Shown piece after piece: positions 15,947 through 23,630 of a stretch of DNA of 43,563 nt. The translations under genes were made by a program, and so were the position numbers. This DNA is from a virus, in the IMG/VR virus record IMGVR_UViG_3300037189_014748, positions 1 through 43,563 of that record. One strand, written 5' to 3'. How positions within the stretch are numbered: position 1 is the first letter of the stretch; every line of letters begins with the position of its first letter. Below the pieces are notes generated by a model. That model ran no database searches. It was not told where the DNA came from and saw nothing but the letters and a program-made list of their open reading frames with translations.

Positions 15947-17925
15947 TGGCAGTTTCAGGGAGTAATTTAACAGCAAATTACAATGATGGAGCGGGAAGTT
16001 CTTTTTCCACCGCCTCCGTGTCTCCGACTTCAAACAGACTAATTCTACTCACATGCTCGGCACGTAGAACGGACTCTACTCAACCAGTCGCCCCAACTGT
16101 TACGGGAAATAGTTTGACATGGGTAAAAATAGCAGAAATATATTTTGACACCACATCAAGTAGTAGAAAAAGTCTATTTTTGTACAGAGCTTTGGGATCA
16201 TCTCCTGCGTCTGGCGCTGTCACCATAGACTACGGCGCACAAACCATAACGGGATCAAACTGGTCGGTTGACGAATTCTCAGGAATAGATACGTCAGGCA
16301 CTAATGGGTCTGGTGCAGTAGTGCAATCTGCCACCAATAAGGAAGATGCGGGTGACGGAGGCCAATTAACAGTTACTTTATCGGCTTTTAGTAACACCGC
16401 TAACGCTACTTTTGGTTGTTTTTGTCACGATAATACAGGGAATACGTGGGCTGCGGGATCTGGTTTTACCAAAATAGGGACATCGGATTCTCCGACATAT
16501 AATTCGGTAGGAACAGAATGGAGATCTGACAATTCTACTTCAGTAGATATGTCTGTTGCGAGTGGGGCAGGTGTTAGTATGGGTGGAATAGCTATAGAAA
16601 TAAAAGCAGCTGCATCAAGTCCAAGCTCGTCAATCTCATCTTCGATCTCACCGTCTCCGAGTTTGAGTATAAGTCTTAGCCCCTCTGCCTCTGTTAGTCC
16701 CTCCTCCTCAATAAGTCTTTCTCCTTCAGTTTCTCCATCTGCCAGCGTTTCTCCATCATCGAGCATATCTTTATCACCCTCGATCTCGGTAAGTCTTTCC
16801 ATTAGTGCATCTCCCTCAAGTTCGGTAAGTCCAAGTTCATCTATTAGTCTATCAATCTCACCCAGTCCTTCCGCTTCTGTGTCTCCGTCATCAAGTATAT
16901 CTTTGTCACCTTCCGTGTCGGTAAGTATGTCTGAGTCACCCTCGCCAAGTAGTAGCGTTAGCCCATCAAGTAGCATCTCTCCTTCCCCTTCGGTTTCTGT
17001 AAGTTTGTCTATTAGTCCCTCGCCATCTTCCTCAGTAAGTCCCAGTTCTTCGATTTCACTAAGTTTTAGTCCTTCTCCGTCTTTGAGCATTTCTTTATCA
17101 CCGAGCGTATCTGTCTCAGCTTCACCTTCTAACGCATCGTCCGAATCTCTATCAGTATCCTTGTCACCATCCCTATCACCTAGCGTTTCTGAGTCGGTAT
17201 CTGCTTCCTCATCCGTCTCACCAAGTAGCAGTATATCTTTATCGCCAAGCATATCTGCTTCTGCCTCACAGAGTTTCAGTTCATCTATCTCGCTTTCACC
17301 TAGTGTCTCGGCTAGCTCATCAATATCTCCATCCTCTTCACTAAGTGCGAGTGAGTCTGTCTCAGAGAGTATTTCCCAATCAGTTTCGGTATCATTTTCA
17401 CCAAGTTTATCAATCTCTTTATCTCCTAGCTCATCATCTTCTCTATCCCCATCTTTATCGCAGAGTCTTTCACAATCACTCACTCCAAGTGCTAGTCCAT
17501 CTATCTCTGCCACCCTAAGTTCATCTTTGAGCATTTCCCCAAGTCCATCGGTGTCAATAAGTCAATCTCCCTCAACTTCCCTATCCATCTCATCCAGTTT
17601 TTCTCCGTCACCTTCTGCCTCGCCATCACCCTGTGAACATGAGCTATCAATAGATTACTTCAATATCAGATCAGCGCAACAATATAGCCTAAAGGTAGAT
17701 TACTTTGAACTTCTTTATCCAATAGCCTTCGCCAACAAATACACCGATTTATCTACCTCTTATACCGATAAATACTCGGTCTTATCAACTTCTTATACCA
17801 ATAAGTACACAGAATTTGACGCTGTATATCAGGATACATATGGTAAGAAATATGGATGCTACAACGCAAAATATCATCGTAACCTCACGCAGTACACTCG
17901 TAAATACCCACCTAACAATACTTAG
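15946..17925 (+). CDS. Large Ser/Pro-tract fibre protein
   Basis: A 659-residue protein. Residues 1-223 form a beta-sandwich-like domain (ILLTCSARRTDSTQPVAPTV, SGAVTIDYG, GNTWAAGSGFTKIG, GGIAIEIKAA), like those of phage carbohydrate-binding appendages. Residues ~224-563 are the longest Ser/Pro tract in the genome, about 340 residues with Ser at roughly every second position. The C-terminal ~95 residues are aromatic, with repeated K-Y-T-(D/E)-(L/F) and STSYT(D/N)KY units. Ser codons alternate between AGY and TCN, so the DNA is not a simple repeat. A clear AAGGAGG precedes the start, unusual in this genome. Likely a long, flexible virion fibre. Confidence 0.75.
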   Translation: MAVSGSNLTANYNDGAGSSFSTASVSPTSNRLILLTCSARRTDSTQPVAPTVTGNSLTWVKIAEIYFDTTSSSRKSLFLYRALGSSPASGAVTIDYGAQTITGSNWSVDEFSGIDTSGTNGSGAVVQSATNKEDAGDGGQLTVTLSAFSNTANATFGCFCHDNTGNTWAAGSGFTKIGTSDSPTYNSVGTEWRSDNSTSVDMSVASGAGVSMGGIAIEIKAAASSPSSSISSSISPSPSLSISLSPSASVSPSSSISLSPSVSPSASVSPSSSISLSPSISVSLSISASPSSSVSPSSSISLSISPSPSASVSPSSSISLSPSVSVSMSESPSPSSSVSPSSSISPSPSVSVSLSISPSPSSSVSPSSSISLSFSPSPSLSISLSPSVSVSASPSNASSESLSVSLSPSLSPSVSESVSASSSVSPSSSISLSPSISASASQSFSSSISLSPSVSASSSISPSSSLSASESVSESISQSVSVSFSPSLSISLSPSSSSSLSPSLSQSLSQSLTPSASPSISATLSSSLSISPSPSVSISQSPSTSLSISSSFSPSPSASPSPCEHELSIDYFNIRSAQQYSLKVDYFELLYPIAFANKYTDLSTSYTDKYSVLSTSYTNKYTEFDAVYQDTYGKKYGCYNAKYHRNLTQYTRKYPPNNT

Positions 17926-17928
17926 AGG

Positions 17929-17958
17929 TTGAATGTAGGTACTTTTGAGGTTTAATAT
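17929..17958 (+). promoter_or_regulatory. Leaderless-type late promoter for the 17965 gene
   Basis: TTGAAT (17929-17934), 18-bp spacer ending TTGAGGTT, TAATAT (17953-17958), then 6 nt to the ATG at 17965. Confidence 0.7.
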
Positions 17959-17964
17959 ATACCT

Positions 17965-19575
17965 ATGTCAAATTTGTATGAGATTAAGGAATTTCTTGGA
18001 GGAATATCTCCTTTTGAAGACAGAGGAATCAAAGGAGCGTTTAAGTTTGGTAAAAATCTCTCAATTAGAAAGAAGGTAGATTCTCTATCTTGTAACCAAG
18101 CTCTTATTGAGGAAGGATTACACTCAAGTCACTCACCGTCATCGTCTACATCACCATCTTTATCAGTATCTAGGTCTGTCTCGCCTTCTCCATCGGCTTC
18201 ACCTAGTCCAACAGCTTCGCCATCTGCTTCTGCGAGTTTTTCTGCATCCGTATCACTTAGTCCATCGACTACGCCATCATCTTCTGGGTCTCCATCACCG
18301 TCTCCTTCAAACGGAGCTAACGTATCAACGATATTTCAGGATTTGATTCATTGGTTTGTCAAAGCAACCGATGGATATACATACGGGTTTGGAAACACGG
18401 GCTATATTTATAGGCGTGACTCATCAGGATATTGGCAGATAGTTTACAAAGACCCTAATGGTGCAATCCTTGGAGCTGCTGAATGGTACTCAGACACAGG
18501 TAAGACTTATCTATATTGGGCTACTTTAAGACAGTTAAATCGTAAACCCTTACCAGGACTTGCCAACTGGAACGATGTAAATGTAGGTGGAACAGGAACA
18601 TGGCCTAAAACTAACCTAGAAAGTGCAGATTGGCACACAATGACCGAAGGTGGTGGGTCACTAATTATCGCTAATCGTCAGTTTGTTGCTTTAGTTGGAT
18701 ACGATGATTCTTACACAAACGAATTCATTAACCTAATCCCAGGGAATATGGCAACTACTCTAGTAGAAAGAAATGGTCGAACTATAGTCGGAACGGCAAG
18801 AGTATCAGACCCAGCACGTTCAATAAACGCTGCAATAGATTCAGAAGTACCTCTAGCTCAGGTCGGAAGCGATGGTGAGATATTCTTTGCCAATATGTCT
18901 GATTCAATAGCTGCCAAAAGATTTCCAGGAGGAGGAAAGGTAAACCCAGGAGGGGTTTGTAACGAAGTCAATCAGGCTAACTTCTTTGAGGTTGAACAAA
19001 ATTCATTAAACTGGATAGACAAGCAGAGTGTTGGGAATATGTCCCTATGGGGAGTCTACAACGCAGATTCAGGGTACAACGGTATATACTCCTATGGTCG
19101 TAAAGACAAAGACAAGCCTTTTGTAATGAATATGGAATATGAAATGGATGTTGATGAAATTGGAGCTTTAACTAACGCCAACGGAACTACCTTAGCCTCC
19201 TACAGAGATGGGTCTACCTTTGGAGTGCGAGCAGTTGATTCCACAACCAAAGCAGAAGCAGTTTATGAGGGATTAGACTTTAGACCCAAACAGAAACTAC
19301 CAGTTGAGATTAGTGTATGGAAGCAAGCAGAGCTACAGATGGAACCCTTACCAGCAGGGGCTTGGATTGAATTCTGGTATAAACTTGATAAAACAGGGGA
19401 TTTTGTAAGAGCCTATGTGGCAGATGGTTCAACCCAAAGATTCACGACAGCAAACAGTAAAAAAGTTATATTTAGAATTCAACGCAGCGGTGAAGTTTTT
19501 GAGCCTCGTGTAGTCTTGCATCCAGCGACCAATGATTCCCCAGAGGTTTATAAAATTGTCACATATTTTTCATAA
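17965..19575 (+). CDS. Tail/appendage protein with short Ser/Pro tract and large C-terminal domain
   Basis: A 536-residue protein. Residues 1-52 (EIKEFLGGISPFEDRGIKG, then FGKNLSIRKKVDSLSCNQAL) look like an anchoring domain. Residues ~53-116 are a Ser/Pro tract. The remaining ~420 residues are a folded domain starting at FQDLIHWFVKATDGYTYGFG, with GYIYRRDSSGYWQIVYKD and TYLYWATLRQLNRKPL, suggesting beta-propeller-like blades. The last part (FVRAYVADGSTQRFTTANSK) is beta-rich. The stop abuts the next ATG directly. A structural component of the tail or its fibres (inference). Confidence 0.75.
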   Translation: MSNLYEIKEFLGGISPFEDRGIKGAFKFGKNLSIRKKVDSLSCNQALIEEGLHSSHSPSSSTSPSLSVSRSVSPSPSASPSPTASPSASASFSASVSLSPSTTPSSSGSPSPSPSNGANVSTIFQDLIHWFVKATDGYTYGFGNTGYIYRRDSSGYWQIVYKDPNGAILGAAEWYSDTGKTYLYWATLRQLNRKPLPGLANWNDVNVGGTGTWPKTNLESADWHTMTEGGGSLIIANRQFVALVGYDDSYTNEFINLIPGNMATTLVERNGRTIVGTARVSDPARSINAAIDSEVPLAQVGSDGEIFFANMSDSIAAKRFPGGGKVNPGGVCNEVNQANFFEVEQNSLNWIDKQSVGNMSLWGVYNADSGYNGIYSYGRKDKDKPFVMNMEYEMDVDEIGALTNANGTTLASYRDGSTFGVRAVDSTTKAEAVYEGLDFRPKQKLPVEISVWKQAELQMEPLPAGAWIEFWYKLDKTGDFVRAYVADGSTQRFTTANSKKVIFRIQRSGEVFEPRVVLHPATNDSPEVYKIVTYFS

Positions 19576-20085
19576 ATGCCAGTAGACCAAGTATTTACTC
19601 CAAAAGTTGTAGAGGAAAATCCATTCCCGCAAGAGGGTGTCTCAGACGCTACCTCAACTCAGTCTACAAGTGGGCAGGTATTTCGCCCAGAGCAGACTAA
19701 GGAACAATCTTTCCCAACCAAGAGAGTAGCTGTTGAGTTACTAAGTGTTGCTCTTAATACTAAAAGTAAAAAAGTCTTACAGGAGTTTGAGTTAGTACAA
19801 TCAGGTGGATTTCAAATAGGTAAGTATGAGAATGGAGTCTCAGGAGATGTTCGTATCACTCCAAATGGCATAACGGGTAGAGACCAATCTGGGAACACGA
19901 CTTTTGGAGTAGATGCCACTACTGGAGATGCTGTATTTACTGGAACTTTGCAATCAAGGTCTCTTATTACAGGAGACGTTGCCGTTGGAGATGGTAATAT
20001 CCTAATTGACGGAGATAATAGAAGAATGATATGGTTTGATGAGGCGACAGGTTTACCAATTATCGTAATCGGAAATGTCGGTTAA
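19576..20085 (+). CDS. Fibre-like protein with beta-repeat C-terminus
   Basis: A 169-residue protein. The second half (FQIGKYENGVSGDVRITPNG onwards, GVDATTGDAVFTGTLQSRS, GDVAVGDGNILIDGD) has the short beta repeats seen at the ends of fibre and baseplate-associated proteins that form triple-beta stems. The N-terminus is Pro/Gln-rich and probably extended. The ATG follows the previous stop without a gap. Likely a fibre-tip or fibre-connector protein. Confidence 0.65.
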   Translation: MPVDQVFTPKVVEENPFPQEGVSDATSTQSTSGQVFRPEQTKEQSFPTKRVAVELLSVALNTKSKKVLQEFELVQSGGFQIGKYENGVSGDVRITPNGITGRDQSGNTTFGVDATTGDAVFTGTLQSRSLITGDVAVGDGNILIDGDNRRMIWFDEATGLPIIVIGNVG

Positions 20086-20088
20086 ACT

Positions 20089-20442
20089 ATGGCAACTAAG
20101 GTTTTCAAAGTTGCTCTTTCGGGTTACAACGCAACAACTGACACAAACCCAAATCACTTTTCTTTATATGTAGACCAGTTAGTTGATTACATCTTAATCA
20201 AAGAAAAAGCGGTTGCTACTGTAAGTGTTGCAGGAACTTCAAATATAGCTCATGGATTGGGATATGTTCCTCATTGTATAGTCTTCGTTGAGACTTCTAC
20301 AGGAGTATGGCGTAAGCTATTTAGCTCGCCTATCAATGGCTCAGGCTATTGGTTTGAGGTAAACTCTACCAATCTAGTTCTTAGAAACACAGGAGCAGCT
20401 AAAAACTTTAGTTATCATATATTTTATGACAATATAACATGA
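20089..20442 (+). CDS. Small tail protein, paralogue 1 of 3
   Basis: A 117-residue protein: VFKVALSGYNATTDTNPNHF, VDYILIKEKAVATVSVAG, then IAHGLGYVPHCIVFVET. The same plan (V-A-x-x-G at the start, D-P-N-x-F, a Lys/Thr-rich strand, AHGL-x-x-x-P) recurs in the 20439 product and in the C-terminal domain of the 20845 product. The start is four bases after the previous stop, and its stop overlaps the next ATG (ATGA). Probably a beta-rich fibre or receptor-binding module. Confidence 0.65.
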   Translation: MATKVFKVALSGYNATTDTNPNHFSLYVDQLVDYILIKEKAVATVSVAGTSNIAHGLGYVPHCIVFVETSTGVWRKLFSSPINGSGYWFEVNSTNLVLRNTGAAKNFSYHIFYDNIT

Positions 20443-20843
20443 CATACGTTGTAGCAGTAGCAAAAATAGGAGAGAGGGCTGATTCCACAGACCCAAATGA
20501 CTTTATCTTTCATTCTTCTTACAATACGTTCAAAATCGTATTGGAGGGAACAAAGTCCGTAACTTTAGCTGCCGCAACCAATAATCAATCTTTTACTCAA
20601 GCTCATGGATTAAGATTTATTCCCTTAGTAGACGCTTTTGCCAAACTTTCAACCGATGCTGTCGTCTGTCGTCCTAATGGAGTTATCATTGAGACATGGG
20701 GAAATAAAGCTAGTTTTGCTGGCGATGTGAAATTTAACTACATATCCGCCGATGCTACAAATATAACTTTTAATTTTGATAAGGCTAATGCTGGAACAGA
20801 AGACGTTTCTATTAGATATTTTTGCTTAGAAAAGGTGGACTAA
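20439..20843 (+). CDS. Small tail protein, paralogue 2 of 3
   Basis: A 134-residue protein: VVAVAKIGERADSTDPNDF, YNTFKIVLEGTKSVTLAAA, then FTQAHGLRFIPLVDAFAKLS. It aligns by eye with the 20089 product and with residues ~230-362 of the 20845 product. It is coupled on both sides (4-nt overlap upstream, 1-nt gap downstream). Likely the same structural role; divergence between copies suggests different ligands (inference). Confidence 0.65.
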   Translation: MTYVVAVAKIGERADSTDPNDFIFHSSYNTFKIVLEGTKSVTLAAATNNQSFTQAHGLRFIPLVDAFAKLSTDAVVCRPNGVIIETWGNKASFAGDVKFNYISADATNITFNFDKANAGTEDVSIRYFCLEKVD

Positions 20844-20844
20844 A

Positions 20845-21933
20845 ATGGCAACATTTACACAGGCGATTCAAAGCAGTAATGATAACGGGTCAAAGTTCGG
20901 AAGTGGAAGTTCGTGGACTACTACTTACGTTCAAATGGGATTAACCATATCCACTGGTTCCGCCAGCGGCGCATTTCGTTTTACAGGCGTAACTATCCCT
21001 GCAGCCTCAACTATAACCTCAGCCAAAATTACTTGGTATCCTTCGGGAACGTATAGTGCTGACAGAATTATTCTTCAAATAGCGGGGATAGACGAAGACA
21101 ATACTGCGGATTTTTCATCGAGTCCTCTTGGAAGAACAAAAACTACAGCTACGGTTACTGGATACCATCCGAACCCTTCAACAAATGGAGTGGCGAAAGA
21201 TACCCCAAGCCTTACCGCTATAGTTCAAGAGATTGTAGACAGAGCTGGATGGAGTTCTGGGAACGCTATGGGGTTCATTATAGAAGATAATGGAGGAACG
21301 GCCGATAACACAATGAATTGGAGTGACTATAATGACCCTGCTGGACAGGAGGCGGTTCTGACAATAGATTATGCTGGAAACTCTCCCTCTCCCAGTATAA
21401 CTCCCTCATCTAGTATTAGCCTCTCCCCTTCTTCAAGCACTTCGCCAAGTTCTAGTTTTTCAGCATCCTCTTCATTTTCTCCCTCTGCATCGCCATCACC
21501 AAGCGCAGCTCCCACTTACGGAACGTATTTAAGGGTAGCAAAATCAGGAGTAAATGCTCTTACCAATTCTGACCCTGAGAAAATGAAATTTGATTCTGCG
21601 TATGGAACCTTAAAATACTACACTAAGCAAACAAAACAAGTAACTTTCACAGCGGGTGCGCCAGATAACTATGTTTCTGGCAGTGCGACCTATACTCACT
21701 CTCTAGGCTATTACCCCTTTACCGAAGTGTTTGTCAGAGTATATATAGGAAGTCCATCAGGAAATTACGAGTACTGTCCTTTTTTTGGGTCAGGAGCTTC
21801 TGTTGCTTACAGCGCAAATTATAAAATAACAACTACAGACATAGTTGTTTATGGGTCAGTGGACGGTGTATCTTCAAGTACATGGGTTTTTGATTTTCTC
21901 ATCTTTGTTTACAAAAACGACCTCAACTTATAA
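20845..21933 (+). CDS. Fibre protein: DNRLRE-like domain, Ser/Pro linker, paralogue 3 domain
   Basis: A 362-residue protein. Residues 1-177 are a beta-sandwich-like domain (FRFTGVTIPAASTITSAKIT, DRIILQIAGIDEDNTADF, GFIIEDNGG, EAVLTIDYAG) resembling the DNRLRE-like part of the 14066 product. Residues ~178-222 are a short Ser/Pro linker. Residues ~228-362 (YLRVAKSGVNALTNSDPEKM, YTHSLGYYPFTEVFVRVYIG) are the third copy of the tail module encoded by the two preceding genes. It combines modules otherwise found separately. Likely a receptor-binding or fibre component. Confidence 0.7.
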   Translation: MATFTQAIQSSNDNGSKFGSGSSWTTTYVQMGLTISTGSASGAFRFTGVTIPAASTITSAKITWYPSGTYSADRIILQIAGIDEDNTADFSSSPLGRTKTTATVTGYHPNPSTNGVAKDTPSLTAIVQEIVDRAGWSSGNAMGFIIEDNGGTADNTMNWSDYNDPAGQEAVLTIDYAGNSPSPSITPSSSISLSPSSSTSPSSSFSASSSFSPSASPSPSAAPTYGTYLRVAKSGVNALTNSDPEKMKFDSAYGTLKYYTKQTKQVTFTAGAPDNYVSGSATYTHSLGYYPFTEVFVRVYIGSPSGNYEYCPFFGSGASVAYSANYKITTTDIVVYGSVDGVSSSTWVFDFLIFVYKNDLNL

Positions 21934-21934
21934 C

Positions 21935-21964
21935 TTGCATTCAACTAGATTCATAGTCTATCCT
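21935..21964 (+). promoter_or_regulatory. Leaderless-type late promoter for the 21971 gene
   Basis: TTGCAT (21935-21940), 18-bp spacer, TATCCT (21959-21964), then 6 nt to the ATG at 21971. Confidence 0.7.
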
Positions 21965-21970
21965 TAACCT

Positions 21971-22666
21971 ATGGATTTATTTTCGGTTCTCCAGACTACA
22001 GTACAAAATGAACTCACTGTGGGTTCGGAATCTACTCTATTCCCCTTAGATACGGTTAAATTAGCAATAAACAGAGCCTACAGAAAGGCTGGGGGACTAT
22101 TTAGATGGCCGTCATTGGAAGACGCCAAGAAAACCTCTACAGTGTCCTCACAAGAATACTACGATTATCCTGACACTTGGAGACCTGATTCTATTTGGAA
22201 ACTTGTTGTTGATACCTACGATTATGGCGACCCAGTAGTGTTTAAGGACTACTTGTACGAAAAAGAACAAGACATCCCGTCAGGGGCTACTTATCTGTGG
22301 GCAAATCAATGGAGAAGATTTTTTATCTATCCCACTCCTACCTCAACAGGTTCAAACAATATAAGTATATGGGGAGTTAAAAATGTAGAGACTCTAACTT
22401 CAGATTCAGATGTTACAATCTTCTCTTACTCAATGCCTGAATGTAATGAGGCGATTGTTTTAGAGGCTGTTGCCATTTTAAGAAGCAAGGGAGAAGATGA
22501 CAAAGGAGCTATGTTTAAGTCAGCACAAGCTCAACAAATCTTAACAACCTCATTTATGAAAATTAAACAAGAGAACGCAAAGTACGAAAAAACACAGCCA
22601 TTCTTTAGTGTTCCTGATTATTTTGCTGACCAGGGCAAGAAACAGAATACTGGAAATTTTGACTAA
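21971..22666 (+). CDS. Predicted head-to-tail adaptor / neck protein
   Basis: A 231-residue protein. The start (TTVQNELTVGSESTLFPLDT then VKLAINRAYRKAGGLFRWPS) and the middle (YYDYPDTWRPDSIWKLVVD, FFIYPTPTSTGSNNISIWG) fit proteins of podo- and siphophages that bind beneath the portal as adaptors. The C-terminal helical region (EAIVLEAVAILRSKGEDDKG) would contact the portal. It heads a block with the internal virion proteins under its own leaderless-type promoter. The family call is by pattern. Confidence 0.62.
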   Translation: MDLFSVLQTTVQNELTVGSESTLFPLDTVKLAINRAYRKAGGLFRWPSLEDAKKTSTVSSQEYYDYPDTWRPDSIWKLVVDTYDYGDPVVFKDYLYEKEQDIPSGATYLWANQWRRFFIYPTPTSTGSNNISIWGVKNVETLTSDSDVTIFSYSMPECNEAIVLEAVAILRSKGEDDKGAMFKSAQAQQILTTSFMKIKQENAKYEKTQPFFSVPDYFADQGKKQNTGNFD

Positions 22667-22669
22667 TAT

Positions 22670-23626
22670 ATGGAATACGACCCAAATTGGAGACAAAAAG
22701 CACTTGATATAGGAGACGACCAAAACTCTGCTAAATATGCTGGTATGAGAGCAGCAGAGGCTTCTATGAACTCAGGAGGTGGAGGTGGAGCAGGAGCTAA
22801 CGTAAGTGGAATGTTCCAACAGCCCACAATGGACTTACAAGGGATTTATCAGAAACTATACGACACTTCAGGAATTAAAGACACGCAGGCTCAGTACGAT
22901 ACTCTACAAGGTCAACTAACCGAAAGACAAAAAGCTCGTGATTCAGTTCTAGCTAAGATTAACGACAATCCTTTTTACTCAGAGGGAACTCGTGTGGGAC
23001 GAGCAGCAAAGGTGCAGGATGCTTACAACAACGAAGCTGTTACTTTCACCAATCAACAAAAACTAGCTCAGGACAAAATCGCTACTCAGAAAGCAGACAT
23101 TGAAACCAGAGTAAACATCGCTACTAAACAGTTTGATATTAACTCCCAACAAGCCAAACAAGCATTTGACCAATTCACTACCTTACTAGAATCGGGTGCT
23201 TTAGACAACGCATCAGGAAGCGATATTGCTAACATCACAAGAGCTACGGGAGTCTCCTCAGCAATGATTCAGAGTGCTGTAAACGCACAGAAGCAGAAGA
23301 ACGTTAAGACCTCAATTCAATCTTATGACGATGGAACAAATCAAGGCTATGCAGTAATCGACTCAAATACAGGTAAGATTATCAACCAACAGGTAATCGC
23401 AGCGAGTAAGCCTGAGAAAGCAACTGGGGGAGCAGAAACTAAAAAAGAAACAGCTCAGAACGAAGCTCAATACTTAATTCAACTTTACAAAAACACTAAT
23501 AAAAGTAACCCTTCATGGGCTAAGGGGCATGATTTAAGAAATAAATACTCACCCAAAGACTTCAAAAACATGCTACTCGTTCAATACCCTTCTCAGGCAG
23601 ACTATATTAAAAGTATTAAATTTTAA
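22670..23626 (+). CDS. Predicted internal virion protein
   Basis: A 318-residue protein with a Gly-rich patch near residue 37 (GGGGGAG). A long Gln/Ala/Lys-rich helical region (~55-190, e.g. TQAQYDTLQGQLTERQKARD) and a C-terminal part (YLIQLYKNTNKSNPSWAKGH) follow. Helical, Gln/Ala-rich proteins encoded just before giant internal proteins are typical podovirus ejection proteins. The start is 3 nt after the adaptor stop. Confidence 0.6.
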   Translation: MEYDPNWRQKALDIGDDQNSAKYAGMRAAEASMNSGGGGGAGANVSGMFQQPTMDLQGIYQKLYDTSGIKDTQAQYDTLQGQLTERQKARDSVLAKINDNPFYSEGTRVGRAAKVQDAYNNEAVTFTNQQKLAQDKIATQKADIETRVNIATKQFDINSQQAKQAFDQFTTLLESGALDNASGSDIANITRATGVSSAMIQSAVNAQKQKNVKTSIQSYDDGTNQGYAVIDSNTGKIINQQVIAASKPEKATGGAETKKETAQNEAQYLIQLYKNTNKSNPSWAKGHDLRNKYSPKDFKNMLLVQYPSQADYIKSIKF

Positions 23627-23630
23627 CCTT

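Noticed and set aside
16425-17534. 369-codon minus-strand frame opposite the large Ser/Pro tract
   Set aside because: The antisense of codons for Ser and Pro in this pattern gives an Asp/Glu/Gly/Leu repeat with few stops. It lies wholly opposite a convincing gene, with no promoter or ribosome site. The same applies to 7031-7420 (-), 14788-15210 (-) and 15262-15447 (-).
16614-17635. DNA tandem repeat or CRISPR-like array in the Ser/Pro region
   Set aside because: The periodicity is at protein level; codons vary from unit to unit, and there are no constant repeats with unique spacers.
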